Source of the DNA: Tubulanus polymorphus
Lineage: Eukaryota; Nemertea; Palaeonemertea; Tubulaniformes; Tubulanidae
Direction of reading: 5' to 3'
DNA: 64,000 nucleotides
NCBI RefSeq assembly: GCF_964204645.1
Contig: NC_134025.1
Coordinates: 11,289,001-11,353,000 of the forward strand
The stretch's first letter is position 1, and each line of letters starts with the position of its first letter. The notes beneath the pieces were generated by a model. It was not told the DNA's origin, searched no databases, and saw nothing but the letters and a program-made list of their open reading frames with translations. Both the position numbers and the translations under genes were made by a program. Shown one piece after another: positions 1-12,044 of this stretch.

Positions 1-120
1 TACTTCGATTTCATATTTCAAGATCATATCCTCTATTTCGATCCTAGCACGTGTGGTGGGTTTTTAAGGGACAGCAAATCAAAACAAATCAAAACAAAGC
101 AAATCAAACCAAATCTAACA
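1..120 (+). repeat. Partial copy of a dispersed repeat (GTGTGGTGGGTTTTTAAGG family)
   Basis: The phrase GTGTGGTGGGTTTTTAAGG followed by an AAATCAAAAC-rich tail recurs at 33575-33680 on the plus strand and, reverse-complemented, at 7560-7690. The copy here is cut by the window edge. The class of element is unknown. Confidence 0.6.
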
Positions 121-2631
121 ATTAATATGAAAAATAGCAGGGATAATCCCTATTCTAAAAATGATAACGACGTCTTTAAATGTACGCGGATATTTGCACA
201 TTTGTTTTACTCATCTCAATCAGGACACAGAAGCAGTCATAGGGAATATTTTCGAATATCATTATCGAATATCGAAAAATGAGGCATGCTGAAATCACAA
301 AAATGCACTAATCTAATGGGCTCTATATTTTGCTGTTGGTCGGACAAAGTATTTTCTCATTCGAAAATGGGAAAATATTTTATTAAGTCACTAGAATAAA
401 TTTTCTTTTCTGCATATACACTACAAAACAAAAGTTTGGATAGCTGAGAGATTTCAGCTTCGTTTGTCGACGAATAATGAGGATTGATAGCGAATTATTC
501 CATTTCACGAGTTCCTATTTTACGCCTGACATCTATCGGACTACTGTCATACTAAAATGCGCGGCAAGTACAAACTAGAGCTAACTTTGTACTGTTGTTT
601 ATCCGGATAAACCTCAAACAAGATAGAAATCCAGAATTTTTGGGTAAAGCAGGAGAATGTGGTTATAATGCCAAAAAATACACCGTACATAAAAATGCCA
701 GAGGTAGAAATGCCGTAAGTCTGGACATGGGATTCTTATATACACTAAACGAGATTTACTTACTGAATACACAGTTTAGATATACACTGTAGTACATCTT
801 TTTCGATTAAAATCCATTTGAAATTTCATTTAAGGAGATAATTAAAAAAGTAAATGCGCAGTCATATCACCATAGATAGTGATCGCCTAGTTATCCTTGA
901 TGGTGGATGTCGTGTCCGAATCCAGTTAAAAAGTCAGCAATTTCTGCCTAACTTTACATTTACAGTCAAAGTCCTGTATAATGCCACTATTGGGACCAAT
1001 GGAAAACATGGCGTTATAACGAATGGCGTTTTAACGAATGGTATTTTCATTGAATTTTAGTAAGTTTGGGCAGATTTGTTCTCTGAAAAATGTTGACGTT
1101 AAACGAGCAATGGCATCATTTACGAGAATGTTAGCATTTTAACGGACATTGACTGTATATCTATTTGTATCATGTATGTATCTATTAATTTTCAGCATTT
1201 TCGTCTGGCATTCTTACCTCTTGCATTATACTTAGGGAATATTTTTACGTCTGGCACTTTTACCTATGGCGTTATTACATCTGGTATCTTTACCGCGTGC
1301 CATAAGCAGGAACATAAGGTCTTGTATCCTAACTAATTTGGTACATGACCAGGCATATGCTAATAAGGCAAGTTAAACTTAAGACGTAAGTACATTATGA
1401 AGGTGTTAACTCAACGGTGTAGACTGAAAATGCAATATGACTATACAATATAGTATTCAGGTATGGTGCAGCTATCTTTTCATGTGAGATGGTACCAGGG
1501 CTATTCCGATGAGTGCACGAATAATGCAATCGAAGTATACCGAGAAGCCGAGGGGAAATCACGCTGAGTTCGTCTCCATTAGGTCTACCGGTATTGTCAA
1601 ACCTATGACAGCCGACAGTCATTCGAACAATGCCTGCGCCCCATATCAATGTCTAACAAAACTAACAACCCTTGCAACGCCCGAAGCTGATAGGCCGTCG
1701 TCATTGTGGTTTAATTAATCGTTAACCTAGTCAAGAACGGATCCGAAGTTTTACATATATACTTATACATACAAACGCCGGATTTTCATATCCAACTATA
1801 AAGAAAATATTGAGCTTCATCTAGTGCATGTGAAATAGAAACGTAGGTTAACCCAATCCTAATTGAATTTCATTCATGCTGAAACGCCAAATAACATTTG
1901 ATAACGCTTCAAAATAAAAAATTAATCCACGTGAATCAAAATTTCTCATATTTGCGACTCCATGGAAATATAGTTAGAACATATAGGAGGCGCCATCGAA
2001 CGGTGGTGCATTATAAGGCGGCCATTCGCTAAAAGGCCCGATAATAAGTATAATGGAATATCCGAGCGTAGTTAATTACCAAGTACCGGAGCTTTTAGTG
2101 TCGACTTGGTTTCCTTATACTTGACATTTATGTATCATTGCCTTCTGGCTTCAATTGCAAGCAAACAACCCGTATTCTAATACATTACGAGTGGAATGCA
2201 TCTTCTAATTAATCGCATTTAATTCAATTATGAACACGTTGCCTGAACTCAATCAAGGGTGTTACCGGGCATTCTCATTACAACTAGTATCGCGACGCTT
2301 ACGCTTGATGGCGCATCAACCTTGTAATTATAAAGGGAATGTTGTCTCACAGTACATGATACAAATCCTGCAATTAGATTTATAGGGTCTGTGATAATTG
2401 CAAGGAGCACCAATTAACAACTGATTGGATCCGGCGTGTAATTACGCAGATAGAGAAAGCGGAAAGAGGCATAAAGCGAAAGTCACCTATCACGTCTCAT
2501 TTTTCTTTGCAAACTTTCGACAGCTGATCAATGCAAAGCCAGAATCATCCGTAAAAAACGTACCTGAAACAGGTTTATTTCTAATCATAAACAATTAATG
2601 AACTTAATCTTGGACTTAACTAGGTTATTTT
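121..2631. other. Anonymous DNA with degenerate short repeats
   Basis: No gene is recognised. Between about 660 and 1310 short variants of phrases such as GGCGTTATAACGAATGG and CTGGCATTTTTACC recur irregularly, like a decayed short tandem repeat. The open frames near 1395-1718, on either strand, match no family I know and have no convincing splice context. Confidence 0.4.
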
Positions 2632-2709
2632 CCATCATTTTCGTGTCAAATACATTTAGATACATTATAGCCATCATTTTCGTACCAAATACATTAATAT
2701 ACATGGACC
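2632..2709. repeat. 39-bp tandem duplication
   Basis: Two adjacent copies of a 39-bp unit start at 2632 and 2671. Both begin CCATCATTTTCGT and include CAAATACATT. Divergence is low, so the duplication looks recent. Confidence 0.75.
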
Positions 2710-4062
2710 ATTTCGTATTCATATTACGGTTACCAGTCGCTATTTTGCTAGACCGTAGCGTCACTGATTTTATGGGCAGATCATTTTAATTTTAATGTGG
2801 ACCTTTTGAAACGGCGCTCGAAGATAAACAAGTTGTACTATGACGACAGATATGTTCGTAGTTCAAAGCTACCTAATGTTCAATGCCGCCCAACATACCT
2901 ATGTAGGCCTGTTGCACCGGGAGTAGATAGGAAAAGCCCAATCTATTCCATTTCTTAAAATTCATTTTTCAAATGCGAAACTTTTTCGCATTTTGGATGG
3001 TTCGTCTTAACTCCCTTAACGCCCTTAACCCTCCTAACCCCCCCCCCCGCTACGGGCCTGCGGTTTCAGCCTTCTTTTCAAAGATTTCCAAAACTTTTGG
3101 AAACCTAATTCAGTGAGAGGAAAGGGTGATACTATAGCGATTTCAGTCATTAACATAACACTTTAAAGCAAATGATTCGAATTGAAATACGTAGCAAAAT
3201 ATTTTTATCTATATCCTGGGTATAGATGTTTCAGATATTGAAATACCACAGAATACCTTTTCAGCAAGAGCTGAAAATGAACAACTTTGATGTTTGATGG
3301 ATAACTTTGCACACCAGATGGACGATTTCAAAGACTTTGTAAAAAGAATTGAAATGAAGACATCTTATGTATCAAAATTTGCATATTTTCGACGTCAGAA
3401 AACCCTTCGTTGGGTTCGAATCCAGTAATTACGCTATAATGAAAATAATTGTTTCTATCCAGGGTATTGCGGTGTGTTGTTCAGCGCCTATCATATCGCT
3501 GATTCCGAAAAACTCTAGTTTTCGCGCATTTCGGCATCGGATAACGTAATAACGCATTCCGATCATTAGCAACAAACGCCGTGAGGAGACTCGATGAATG
3601 TTGAGATCAAGTGCGCTGACTATCCATTGTTTGACTGGATTAAAATTCAACCGCAATTTGTTTCTCTGAACTAGTAATTTGATTTATGGGCGGCTTTTTA
3701 TTTTCCTTTCCTTCTCGCCTTCCTACCTCCGTGACTCGTAGTATCAGCTTCCTCGTAGCTGCCGGCTACGAAAAACAATATTTCTGGCGTTCTTGCTTTT
3801 AAGATCTGTCCACTGACATAATAATCTCAATGCTCAATCATAAGAAAAACAAGTCCTCAATGCGCTCAATAAATTTGGCTAACCTAAAAGTTAAGATACA
3901 AAAAGAATTTGTACCCGAATATTTTTCGAACATGATACAAGAACTGGGTGAATTTTGGTGCCCATCAGTCATCATTGGGTCAGTAAGAATATATTGCACA
4001 TGTACATTATACGGACTGTTTAAAACAACCGCCAGACCTTTCTTCCTTTTCCATAAACACCT
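2710..4062. other. No gene recognised
   Basis: Anonymous DNA with a short poly-C run near 3041-3049. Small open frames on both strands around 3367-3656 overlap each other and resemble no known family. Confidence 0.4.
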
Positions 4063-4157
4063 GGGCCCGGTTTTATAGACTTTTACTCTATTTAACCTGG
4101 AGGTTTACTTGACTGAAACCCCGGGTTAAAGTTAATACCAGTCTATTAAACTGACCC
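4063..4157. mobile_element. 95-bp inverted-repeat element (MITE-like)
   Basis: The left end GGGCCCGGTTTTATAGACT is matched by the reverse complement of the right end, GGGTCAGTTTAATAGACT when read inward, with about four mismatches in 18. The interior is only about 60 bp and non-coding. Size and ends fit a miniature non-autonomous DNA transposon. No target-site duplication is obvious. Confidence 0.6.
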
Positions 4158-5929
4158 CTGAACAACCCCATCCCGAATCAGCCATGACGCGTGTTTTTAC
4201 GCTCCGCAGTAACCACACATAACACGGAATTTTAGATTCAGCCACTCGATATTCAACGTTGTAAAAAAAAAAGAACTGAATCGGGTTTTTCTTGACTACA
4301 AATTTTCTTTCGATGTCACGATGGAAAGCATTTGCGTAATACAGTATAATCAAGAGAAGCCTCGAGATACTCCGAGGCGGTTTCCGGTAATGGCGAATCT
4401 TGTCGCGTTCACGAAACGACGTATCGCAAACATCGACAAAACTTGAAAGTATCTCCGTAATCAGAAGCCGAAATCGATGATTATTAGGTTTGAGCCAATT
4501 TCATATTCGGATACGTGACCGGGAATTAAGAGACGGAACAAGCCTACTGGTAAAACTATCCGAGAAATCTATACTCATTCATCGGTTTTTCTTTTAGCCG
4601 TCGAATCCATAATCTATACGCGTACATGAGTAGCCGAGGATGAGTTATGACTTAATCCATCCGCAACTTGGTCGTTCGATGACATTTTCTGTTCGTAAGG
4701 CGACTCTTTTAATGAGATATGAGACCGGAATGGATGTCATCGAAACCGGTTCGTGCTAATGTTTTTATGGTAGGGAAGATTTTCTTTTTCGTAATGTAGC
4801 ACCATTCGGAAATATAAGATATTCATCTATACTAAAAGTTCCAAAAATTCTGGAAAACGGATCTTTTGCAAATAGAATTTCAAAAAGAAAAAAAAAATCA
4901 AAAGTGCTCCGCTAATGGCCACATTCTTCAATTTTCTGTGAAAGGGCCACAAAAACCCAACCAATGCTTTGCTTGCAGTCCTCGCACTGCCAAAACAGCC
5001 CTTATCAAATTAAGTACCCTTTTTAATTTGCAGGTCCTTGCTCTTCAAAGATAAACCTTTCCTTGTACAAAAATCATTGTAGCCAAATCTATTTCTATCG
5101 ACTGTTTATGGTAACAATGTTACGCTGAAAATTGTGCAGGCTCACTCCAGCTTCATGATTAATGCTTAAACCCCGAACGCAGGTACGAGTTTAATTTTCT
5201 TTTCAAACACCACCTTGTTTTTTCCATCCGATCGAAAAGTGTTACGTACATATCTGTTGTCGTATCGCCGTCTCGACAAACCACGAATAAACTATCGCTT
5301 TGTTCTTTGCCAATAGCTAACGGCGTTAATTAGGATGGAAGGGGTTTTCACAGCCAATTGCATTACCATCAAGTATGGTGAATTTAACAGTACTGATGAA
5401 CTAGAGCTGCCATTCGCAGAAGACCGCCGTTAGCCACCGAGAGCGCACGACTGATGAATTCTGTTTTTCTCTAACTATGTTGATTGCAGTCCGACTTAAT
5501 ACGGTATAGTTTTTGATCTCGTTAACTTTGTTTGCCAAATCAAAGGTTGATTTCAAAATGAAATTAGCTAAGTTTTCGCAGAGTATTGACACTAATAGGG
5601 CTTATTTTATTCATCCATTCGAGCATGTGAATCAACGCGTACCGAATCGCGTAGGCAGATGGGTCGAAATTAACGACTTCAAAAGGCCTTGTAATGAGAA
5701 AAATATAGTGATCATCTTGGATAGCTTGCCTGCTGAAAAAGTAATTTTTTAATCTTTCAGTGAAATACGTTATGTTGTGTTTTCCTGTTTTCATTGTGAA
5801 ATGAATCAGTTTTTTTGCAATCTCCTAGTATACGTACAAGAACTGATAGAATGAAGTGACAAAAACCAAACTGAGACCGCCAGAAATTTGATTAGAGATT
5901 CGACCCCACCACGCGTACTGGGAAGAAAA
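4158..5929. other. No gene recognised
   Basis: Anonymous AT-rich DNA. The frames at 5401-5794 overlap in opposite directions and show no domain. Confidence 0.4.
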
Positions 5930-6210
5930 ACCTGGCCAAATTGTCCCGGATTGGACCAGAGTCAAATTTGGCCCGTGCCTAATCAAAGAGCGCGTTCACA
6001 TGTAAATCACTCACTCGATACGCAATAAAATGCTTAAAACAAAACGAAGTGAGACATTTTTCCGGAAGCAGTTGCAATTCAAACGCTAATTTGACCCGTG
6101 CTGAAATTTGGCTTGGGCCTGGTCCGACGTTTTTGGTCATTTGACACCCGTGTGAACGGTAGTCCCGCGCCTAATTTGGAACGGGCCAGATAAAGTGCGA
6201 TCGCGACTTT
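5930..6210. mobile_element. Old copy of the GCCGYGATCACACGG inverted-repeat family
   Basis: This stretch shares ordered phrases with copies at 18867, 21011 and 39673: CAAATTTGGCCC, GCCTAATCAAAGAGCGCGTTC, CACTCACTCGATACG, CCGGAAGCAGTTGCAATTC and GGCCTGGTCCGACGTTTTT. The left terminus is not recognisable and the right end is degenerate (TGCGATCGCGAC), so the boundaries are approximate. Confidence 0.55.
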
Positions 6211-7394
6211 CATCTAGCCTGAACTAACAAGTAGTGGCGGGTACGGGGACTCCAATCAGAATCTCGTTGCCGGTGGTTCGCTCGTATTACAGACGTCGGT
6301 GTAAATTTCATTGCCTCTTATACTGGCAATGGAAGGTTTAAACAAGACTGGGTTCTTTAATCAACCGCTTTCGTCGTCCGTATACGAACGGTCGTATTTA
6401 TCGTTGCACCAAACCTCGTCAAGTCTCTCTCGTCAACGCGGTAATAGGCACTTGAGTCGATGATTCGTTGATCAGACGGCCAAGAGATGAATAAGCTATA
6501 ATGTAAAATTGGATGGTGAAACGTCGAGCGGTTATATTCGCACAATAATATTGACTAAAGGTCTGCTTACTGTGTGAAATCTACCAAATTGTATTATTGT
6601 TCGCCATCGGCCAACAGCACAAGAAGTAGCTTCTTTCAATTGAATTTGCGTCGTAAATGACTGCAACTACAATCGTGAGCATTGACTCATATTCGCACTC
6701 ATCATTGTAAAAACCGAGGAGCTCTGACACGATTTCCAAGAGGTCTCGTCGTCGCTTCGAGTTAAAATGTTGAATTGGCGTGGCTGATTCGACCTAAAAC
6801 TAAAGATTCTTGATATACATACATTTAATGTTTCGCATGGACGCTAGAACACCAAAGACGCCCGTGTTATGGCACGAATCAGTTACCATATAGTTAGCAC
6901 TAGATTTCAGATGGTTAAAATTTGATAGAACTTGCATTTGGCGATTACACGTATATCTACCCGGGGTAAGCAGACAGTAAAGAGCCAAGAAATTGAAGAC
7001 AGGTAACAAAATGCATAACATACTTCACAAAAAAAACAGCTATGTGTACTTCATACATCTACCTAACACCTAGATGAATGGAAAGCCATCACGAAGGCTA
7101 TATCGTGCTGACAGGCAGTCAAAGGGACAGCGGACAGTACACACTGTCTTAGATTTCCCCGACTGGCTAACATATGACACCGTCCAATGCATCCAATGGT
7201 CGATAAATGGCAACCGGATGAATTGCAACGAAGCACTCATAAAACATGATATGAGACCGAGGGTTTTAGGGTAGGATTTTTTACCAATAAGCGAACGCAC
7301 GATATTTCTCGAGTAATGATTTATTGGAATATATTTTGTTGCGTTACTCAGAATAGAATAGAAATTTATTTTCACTAAGATGTTACATTATTAT
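6211..7394. other. No gene recognised
   Basis: Anonymous DNA. The 101-codon open frame on the minus strand at 7070-7375 has no recognisable motif, signal peptide or splice context. Confidence 0.4.
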
Positions 7395-7467
7395 ACATTA
7401 TTACAAAAACACTTCAGGTGTCATCCCTACGTCGGAAGAACACACAAGTATCAATATAAACGAATTC
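7395..7467. repeat. First copy of a direct repeat paired with 8878-8947
   Basis: Both copies contain ACATTATTACA, TCAGGTGTCA, CCCTACGTC and AGAAGAACACAC in the same order, followed by ATAAACGAAT. They bracket the piggyBac-like element and its surroundings. Confidence 0.6.
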
Positions 7468-7476
7468 GATAAAAGT

Positions 7477-7545
7477 CAAGCTATGCATGACATAGAGCTC
7501 CGAGAGAAACGACTGTACGACATCTCCTTTGCAGCGCCATTTTTG
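7477..7545. repeat. Repeat shared with 18115-18220
   Basis: AAGCTATGCATG, then GCTCCGAGAGAAACGACTG and TACGACATCT, occur here and at 18115-18220. The downstream copy carries about 47 extra bases between the two parts. The pair flanks the whole 8-18 kb repeat complex. Confidence 0.65.
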
Positions 7546-7559
7546 GATCTTAAGAGGAA

Positions 7560-7690
7560 TTGTCCCCGTTATTTATTTGGCTGGTATATTTCGTTTGATT
7601 TTTCGATTGAGTGTCCCTTACAGACCCACCACACCTGCCGGAAGCGAAACAGGGGGTTTGATTTTAAAATCGGACATCAAAGTACAGATA
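7560..7690 (-). repeat. Inverted copy of the GTGTGGTGGGTTTTTAAGG dispersed repeat
   Basis: On the minus strand this reads CTTCCGGCAGGTGTGGTGGG followed by AAATCAAACG-type sequence, matching copies at 1-120 and 33575-33680. Confidence 0.6.
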
Positions 7691-7819
7691 AAGTTGTGTG
7701 ATCGGCGGTCGAGTTAACAGAATTTTTTTGTTTAAACCGAAGTACATTATTGGAAATTCGGTTCCGGTTCATTCAAACAATCTTCCATTCAGTCTGAACC
7801 GGCAGCGCCATTTAACGAC

Positions 7820-8735
7820 TTAAAGGGGAACTGCAGTCAAAAAATTATAATTGGGCATTCATTTCTACTCTCGTTGTTGTTTAGCACAATGCTAGTTGAA
7901 ATTTCCAATTCTTCCTAATTAACTTGTATACAACGATTTTAATACTGTTATCAGCAGAATTTACGGCAGATGAGAGCCGCCATATTTAAATTCCAAAGTG
8001 AGGCAGGTAAACATTGATGACGTAACCCGGCCCATCATACACTCCAGTGTGTACACAAATAGATACACTCATCGAAGATCTCAGTTGAAAATTGTGATTA
8101 AAATACTCCTGCTGGGCTGCCAGTGGGGTCTTTACTTTTATTTATGCACTCACTATGTGAAACATATCCAAATAATTGCTGATGTGGCATTATGCTGCAG
8201 TTTAGAACTGTTATTTTTAAAGAAAAAGCATGTTCACATCTGTTCACACATGAGGTGTAATCATGTCAAATAATATTGGAAATTGTAAATTTTTTGTGCA
8301 CACTAGGAAGCTAAGACTGATGGCGGTCAAAAACCTGGGTTCCGTCTACAGACGGACGGACGGACGACGGCTCGACGATATGAATGCAATAGCCCGATGG
8401 GACCTAAGTCCCAATCGAGGTAAACAATCCGATAATGTTATGTTCATTAAGGAACAATAGAGTTTATTGTATTGTATTGTATTGTTATTGGACTTTAAAT
8501 GATGAAAACACTATGAATAGCAGCAGTAACACGTATTGAAGTGGGCCGAACTACGTCACAGCCGAGAGAAAAGTGTCTGCTACGTGGAGAAAATGGCGGC
8601 GGCAAGGCACTCTACAAAACCCTCTTTTTGGATGAAGTATTAGATGAAATGTTTTTCTGCTGTTTTGAAAATGTATTTATAAAGGTTTCTAACACATATA
8701 GATACAAAAATCTTTTCACTGCAGTTCCCCTTTAA
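7820..8735. mobile_element. piggyBac-like non-autonomous element with TTAA target sites
   Basis: The element is bounded by TTAA at 7820-7823 and 8732-8735. Immediately inside lie perfect 14-bp inverted ends, AGGGGAACTGCAGT (7824-7837) and its complement (8718-8731); similarity continues weakly for several more bases as an A-rich stretch. TTAA duplication with short terminal repeats is the hallmark of the piggyBac superfamily. No transposase frame is present in the 0.9-kb body, so it would depend on a partner elsewhere. It carries a retroelement-like tail at 8335-8487 and one arm of an inverted repeat. Confidence 0.75.
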
Positions 8736-8895
8736 CACGGAAAACAAATATCAGGTTCCAGCAATTCCCCTGAATCCAGTCCAGTAGCTAACAGTACTTC
8801 TGACATCGTACTTTTCGGGCCGCCATCGGTCTTAGCTTCCTAGTGTGCACAAAAGTTTTACAATTTCCAATATTACTTGACATTATTACACCTCA
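8251..8895. repeat. Large inverted repeat, about 76-bp arms
   Basis: Arm 1 (8251-8328) and arm 2 (8820-8895, inverted) share GAGGTGTAAT, ATGTCAA, AATATTGGAAATTGTAAA, TTTGTGCACACTAGGAAGC and TAAGAC with few mismatches. Arm 1 lies inside the TTAA-bounded element and arm 2 outside it. Confidence 0.8.
8335..8487 (+). repeat. Retroelement-like 3' tail with (ATTGT)n
   Basis: CTACAGACGGACGGACG, CTCGACGATATGAATGCAAT, AGCCCGATGGGACC and TAAGTCCCAA are shared with 20127-20215 and, more loosely, with 15359-15440 and 44540-44600. Here the tail ends in four to five ATTGT units, as 3' ends of non-LTR elements or SINEs often do. The class is inferred. Confidence 0.55.
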
Positions 8896-8954
8896 GGTGT
8901 CAGCCCTACGTCAGAAGAACACACATTAATCATTATAAACGAATATAATAGGAG

Positions 8955-9330
8955 AATATAGCTGCAAAGCAGCGATAACGGTTTTTCTGCACAGTCTTAG
9001 AATCCTGTTCAACGGTGGATTTCGACAAAGCATTTGATAAGGCACAACATCAGCCATTACTAAACAGGCTATTAGGAAACAGTATCAATGATAGGTCGCC
9101 CAAATGGCTCAGCAGTTATCTCTGAACGAAAACTTGTAGCCGAAATCAACGGAACGCCTCATCTTGGAATAAGTCGGTCAAACTAGTGGAGTCACGCAAG
9201 GTAGTATCCTAAGTTGTCTTCTGTTTAATGTCCTGACAAATGACATACACAGTAATCCAACATATACCAGACCGAGTAAATTTCCAAATCGACCTTAACA
9301 CGCTGTTCGACTTAAAAACTTAATGTTCCA
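8955..9330 (+). pseudogene. Non-LTR retrotransposon reverse-transcriptase fragment, copy 1 (dead)
   Basis: Translation from about 9011 gives the palm-motif region VDFDKAFDKA, followed by KWLSSYL and an in-frame TGA. After frame changes, GVTQGSILSCLLFN and TNDIHSNP appear near 9188-9256. These match reverse-transcriptase blocks of CR1/Jockey-like non-LTR elements. No endonuclease, catalytic DD box or full-length frame remains. The copy at 13371-13744 has the same stop and frameshifts, so the fragment was already dead when it was duplicated. Confidence is high for reverse transcriptase and lower for the clade. Confidence 0.8.
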
Positions 9331-9840
9331 ACAAGAAAATCTTGTTCGAATGAAAATTATTCTGTTTGATCGAACAATACGCTTTTTGCTTGAACCAAAA
9401 ATTTTCTTCATCCTGACAAAAAATGTGTTCGAATAAAAAGCTATGTTATTGTTGAAATGAAAAATTTTTAGTCCCGGCAAAAAAATTTGGTTGAGCGAAA
9501 ACAATTTTTTCGAACCGATGTTTGAATGAAAACAATTCTGTTCGATTGAACGAAATACTTAATACTTTCGGTTCGGAGAAAAAACTTTTTTCTATATACT
9601 TGTTCGAACGAAAAACTTAATGTTCTGACAAGAAAATTCTGTTCAAATTAAAACGATTCTGTTCAATTGAACGATTGTTCGAACGAAAAACCTTTCGTTT
9701 GGACAAAAAAAAGTTTGTTCAACTTTGTTCTAACGATTTTTTCAAATTGGTTCAATCGTATAGAATATTATTGGTTCGAACGAAATAAATTTTGTTCCGA
9801 CGAAAGAATTTTCAAGCGAAAGGTCTTTTGAACGAAAAAA
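9295..9840. repeat. Degenerate tandem repeat of TTCGAACGAAAAACTT type
   Basis: Variants of GTTCGAACGAAAAACTTAAT, GTTCCGACAAGAAAAT and TCTGTTCGATTGAACGA repeat with imperfect spacing for about 550 bp. Copy 2 of the duplication carries only the first phrase before entering the 31-bp array. Confidence 0.7.
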
Positions 9841-10174
9841 AAAGATATTTCTGGTGCTCCGCAGTAACTTAAAGCCGGACGTAGGTAGGTCTTGTGACAC
9901 GATGCGATCCTCGCAAGTTTCGGTGCATGTCGGTTGCAATACGATTGTGTCAGTTGGTTGTGACAGTCGTGTCGCGTCGCAGAAAGTAGAACACGTACGA
10001 CTCCATGTGACCGGCGTTGCTGAAAGATGAGGACGCCAGTGATATGACGACTGTACGGAAGCAATAAAGGGCCTCGAGTTGTCAGATTAATCAGGTTAAT
10101 CGACTTCAAAATAGGCGAAAGCATAAGTCTTTATTACGTTATTAATTGGCCTAATTATTCAAAAGCTAATAGAG
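9841..10174. other. Spacer before the 31-bp array
   Basis: Unique-looking DNA; no gene recognised. It is missing from the second copy of the duplicated unit. Confidence 0.4.
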
Positions 10175-12044
10175 TGGGCGACAAAACCAAAAAAATGAAT
10201 TGTCGCGGGCGATAAAACCAAAATAATCAATTTTCGCTGGCGATAAAACCAAAATATTGAATTGTCGCGGGCGATAAAACCAAACTAATGAATTGTCGCT
10301 GGCGATAAAACCAAAATATTGAATTGTCGCATCAGGCGATCAAACCAAAATATGGAAGTGTCGCAGGTGATAAAACCGCGACAAAAAAAAAATTGTCGCG
10401 GGCGATAAAACCAAAATAATGAATTGTCGCGGGCGATAAAACCAAAATATTGAATTGTCGTGGGCGACAAAACCAAAATATTGAATTGTCGAGGGCGACA
10501 ATACCAAAATATTGAATTGTCGAGGGCGACAAAACCAAACTAATGAATTGTCGCTGGCGATAAAACCAAAATAATGAATTGTCGCGGGCGATAAAACCAA
10601 AATAATGAATTGTCGCTGGCGATAAAACCAAAATAATGAATTGTCGCGGGCGATAAAACCAAAATAATGAATTGTCGCGGGCGATAAAACCAAAATATTG
10701 AATTGTCGTGGGCGACAAAACCAAAATATTGAATTGTCGAGGGCGACAAAACAAAAATATTGAATTGTCGAGGGCGACAAAACCAAACTAATGAATTGTC
10801 GCTGGCGATAAAACCAAAATAATGAATTGTCGCGGGCGATAAAACCAAAATAATGAATTGTCGCGGGCGATAAAACCAAAATAATGAATTGTCGCGGGCG
10901 ATAAAACCAAAATATTGAATTGTCTCGGGCGACAAAACCAAAATATTGATTTGTCGCGGGTGACAAAACCAAATTATTGAATTGTCGCGGGCGATAAAAC
11001 CAAAATAATGAATTGTCACGGGCGATAAAACCAAAATAATCAATTGTCGAGGGCGATAAAACCAAAATATTGAATTGTCGAGGGCGACAAAACCAAAATA
11101 TTGAATTGTCGAGGGCGACAAAACCAAACTAATGAAATTTTGCGGGCGACAAAACCAAAAAAATGAATTGTCGCGGGCGATAAAACCAAAATATTGAATT
11201 GTCGCATGGGACAAAACCAAAATATTGAATTGTCGCGAGCGACAAAACCAAACTAATGAATTGTCGCGGCCGATAAAACCAAAATAATGAATTGTCGCGG
11301 GCGATAAAACCAAAATAATGAATTGTCGCTGGCGATAAAACCAAAATATTGAGTTGTCGCATCAGGCGATAAAACCAAAATATTGAAGTGTCGCAGGCGA
11401 TAAAACCGCGACAAGAAAAAAATTGTAGCGGGCGATAAAACCAAAATAATGAATTGTCGCGGGCGATAAAACCAAAATATTAAATTGTCGCAGGCGATAA
11501 AACCAAAATATTGAATTGTCGCAGGCGATAAAACCAAAATATTGAATTGTCGCATGGGACAAAACCAAAATATTGAATTGTCGCGAGCGACAAAACCAAA
11601 CTAATGAATTGTCGCGGGCGATAAAACCAAAATATTGAATTGTCGCAGGCGATAAAACCAAAATATTGAATTGTCGCAGGCGATAAAACCAAAATATTGA
11701 ATTGTCGCATGGGAAAAAACCAAAATACTGAATTGTCGCGAGCGACAAAACCAAACTAATGAATTGTCGCGGGCGATAAAACCAAAATAATGAATTGTCG
11801 CGGGCGATAAAACCAAAATATTGAAGTGTCGCAGGCGATAAAACCGCGACAAAAAAAAATTGTCGCGGGCGATAAAACCAAAATAATGAATTGTCGCGGG
11901 CGATAAAACCAAAATATTGAATTGTCGTGGGCGACAAAACCAAAGTATTGATTTGTCGCGGGTGACAAAACCAAATTAATGAATTGTCGCGGGCGATAAA
12001 ACAAAAATAATGAATTGTCGCGGGCGACAAAACCAAAATTATTG
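10175..12044. repeat. 31-bp minisatellite array 1, about 60 units
   Basis: The unit is 31 bp: GAATTGTCGCGGGCGA followed by (T/C)AAAACCAAAATAAT. Each unit contains the short inverted repeat TTGTCGC-GG-GCGACAA, often with one mismatch. Variants (GATAAAA or GACAAAA; AATAAT, AATATT or ACTAAT) alternate in blocks. An unusual junction, CCGCGACAAAAAAAAA, recurs at 10376, 11406 and 11844, showing higher-order amplification with one spacing of 1,030 bp. The minus strand of the consensus has no stop in any frame, so long open frames here arise from the repeat and are not evidence of a gene. Confidence 0.95.

Noticed and set aside
1395-1718. Overlapping frames of 84 and 69 codons on opposite strands
   Set aside because: No recognisable motif and no support for either strand.
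10175-12044. CRISPR-like array of 31-bp palindromic repeats
   Set aside because: Units are directly adjacent with no unique spacers, and the setting is an animal genome with introns. It is a minisatellite.
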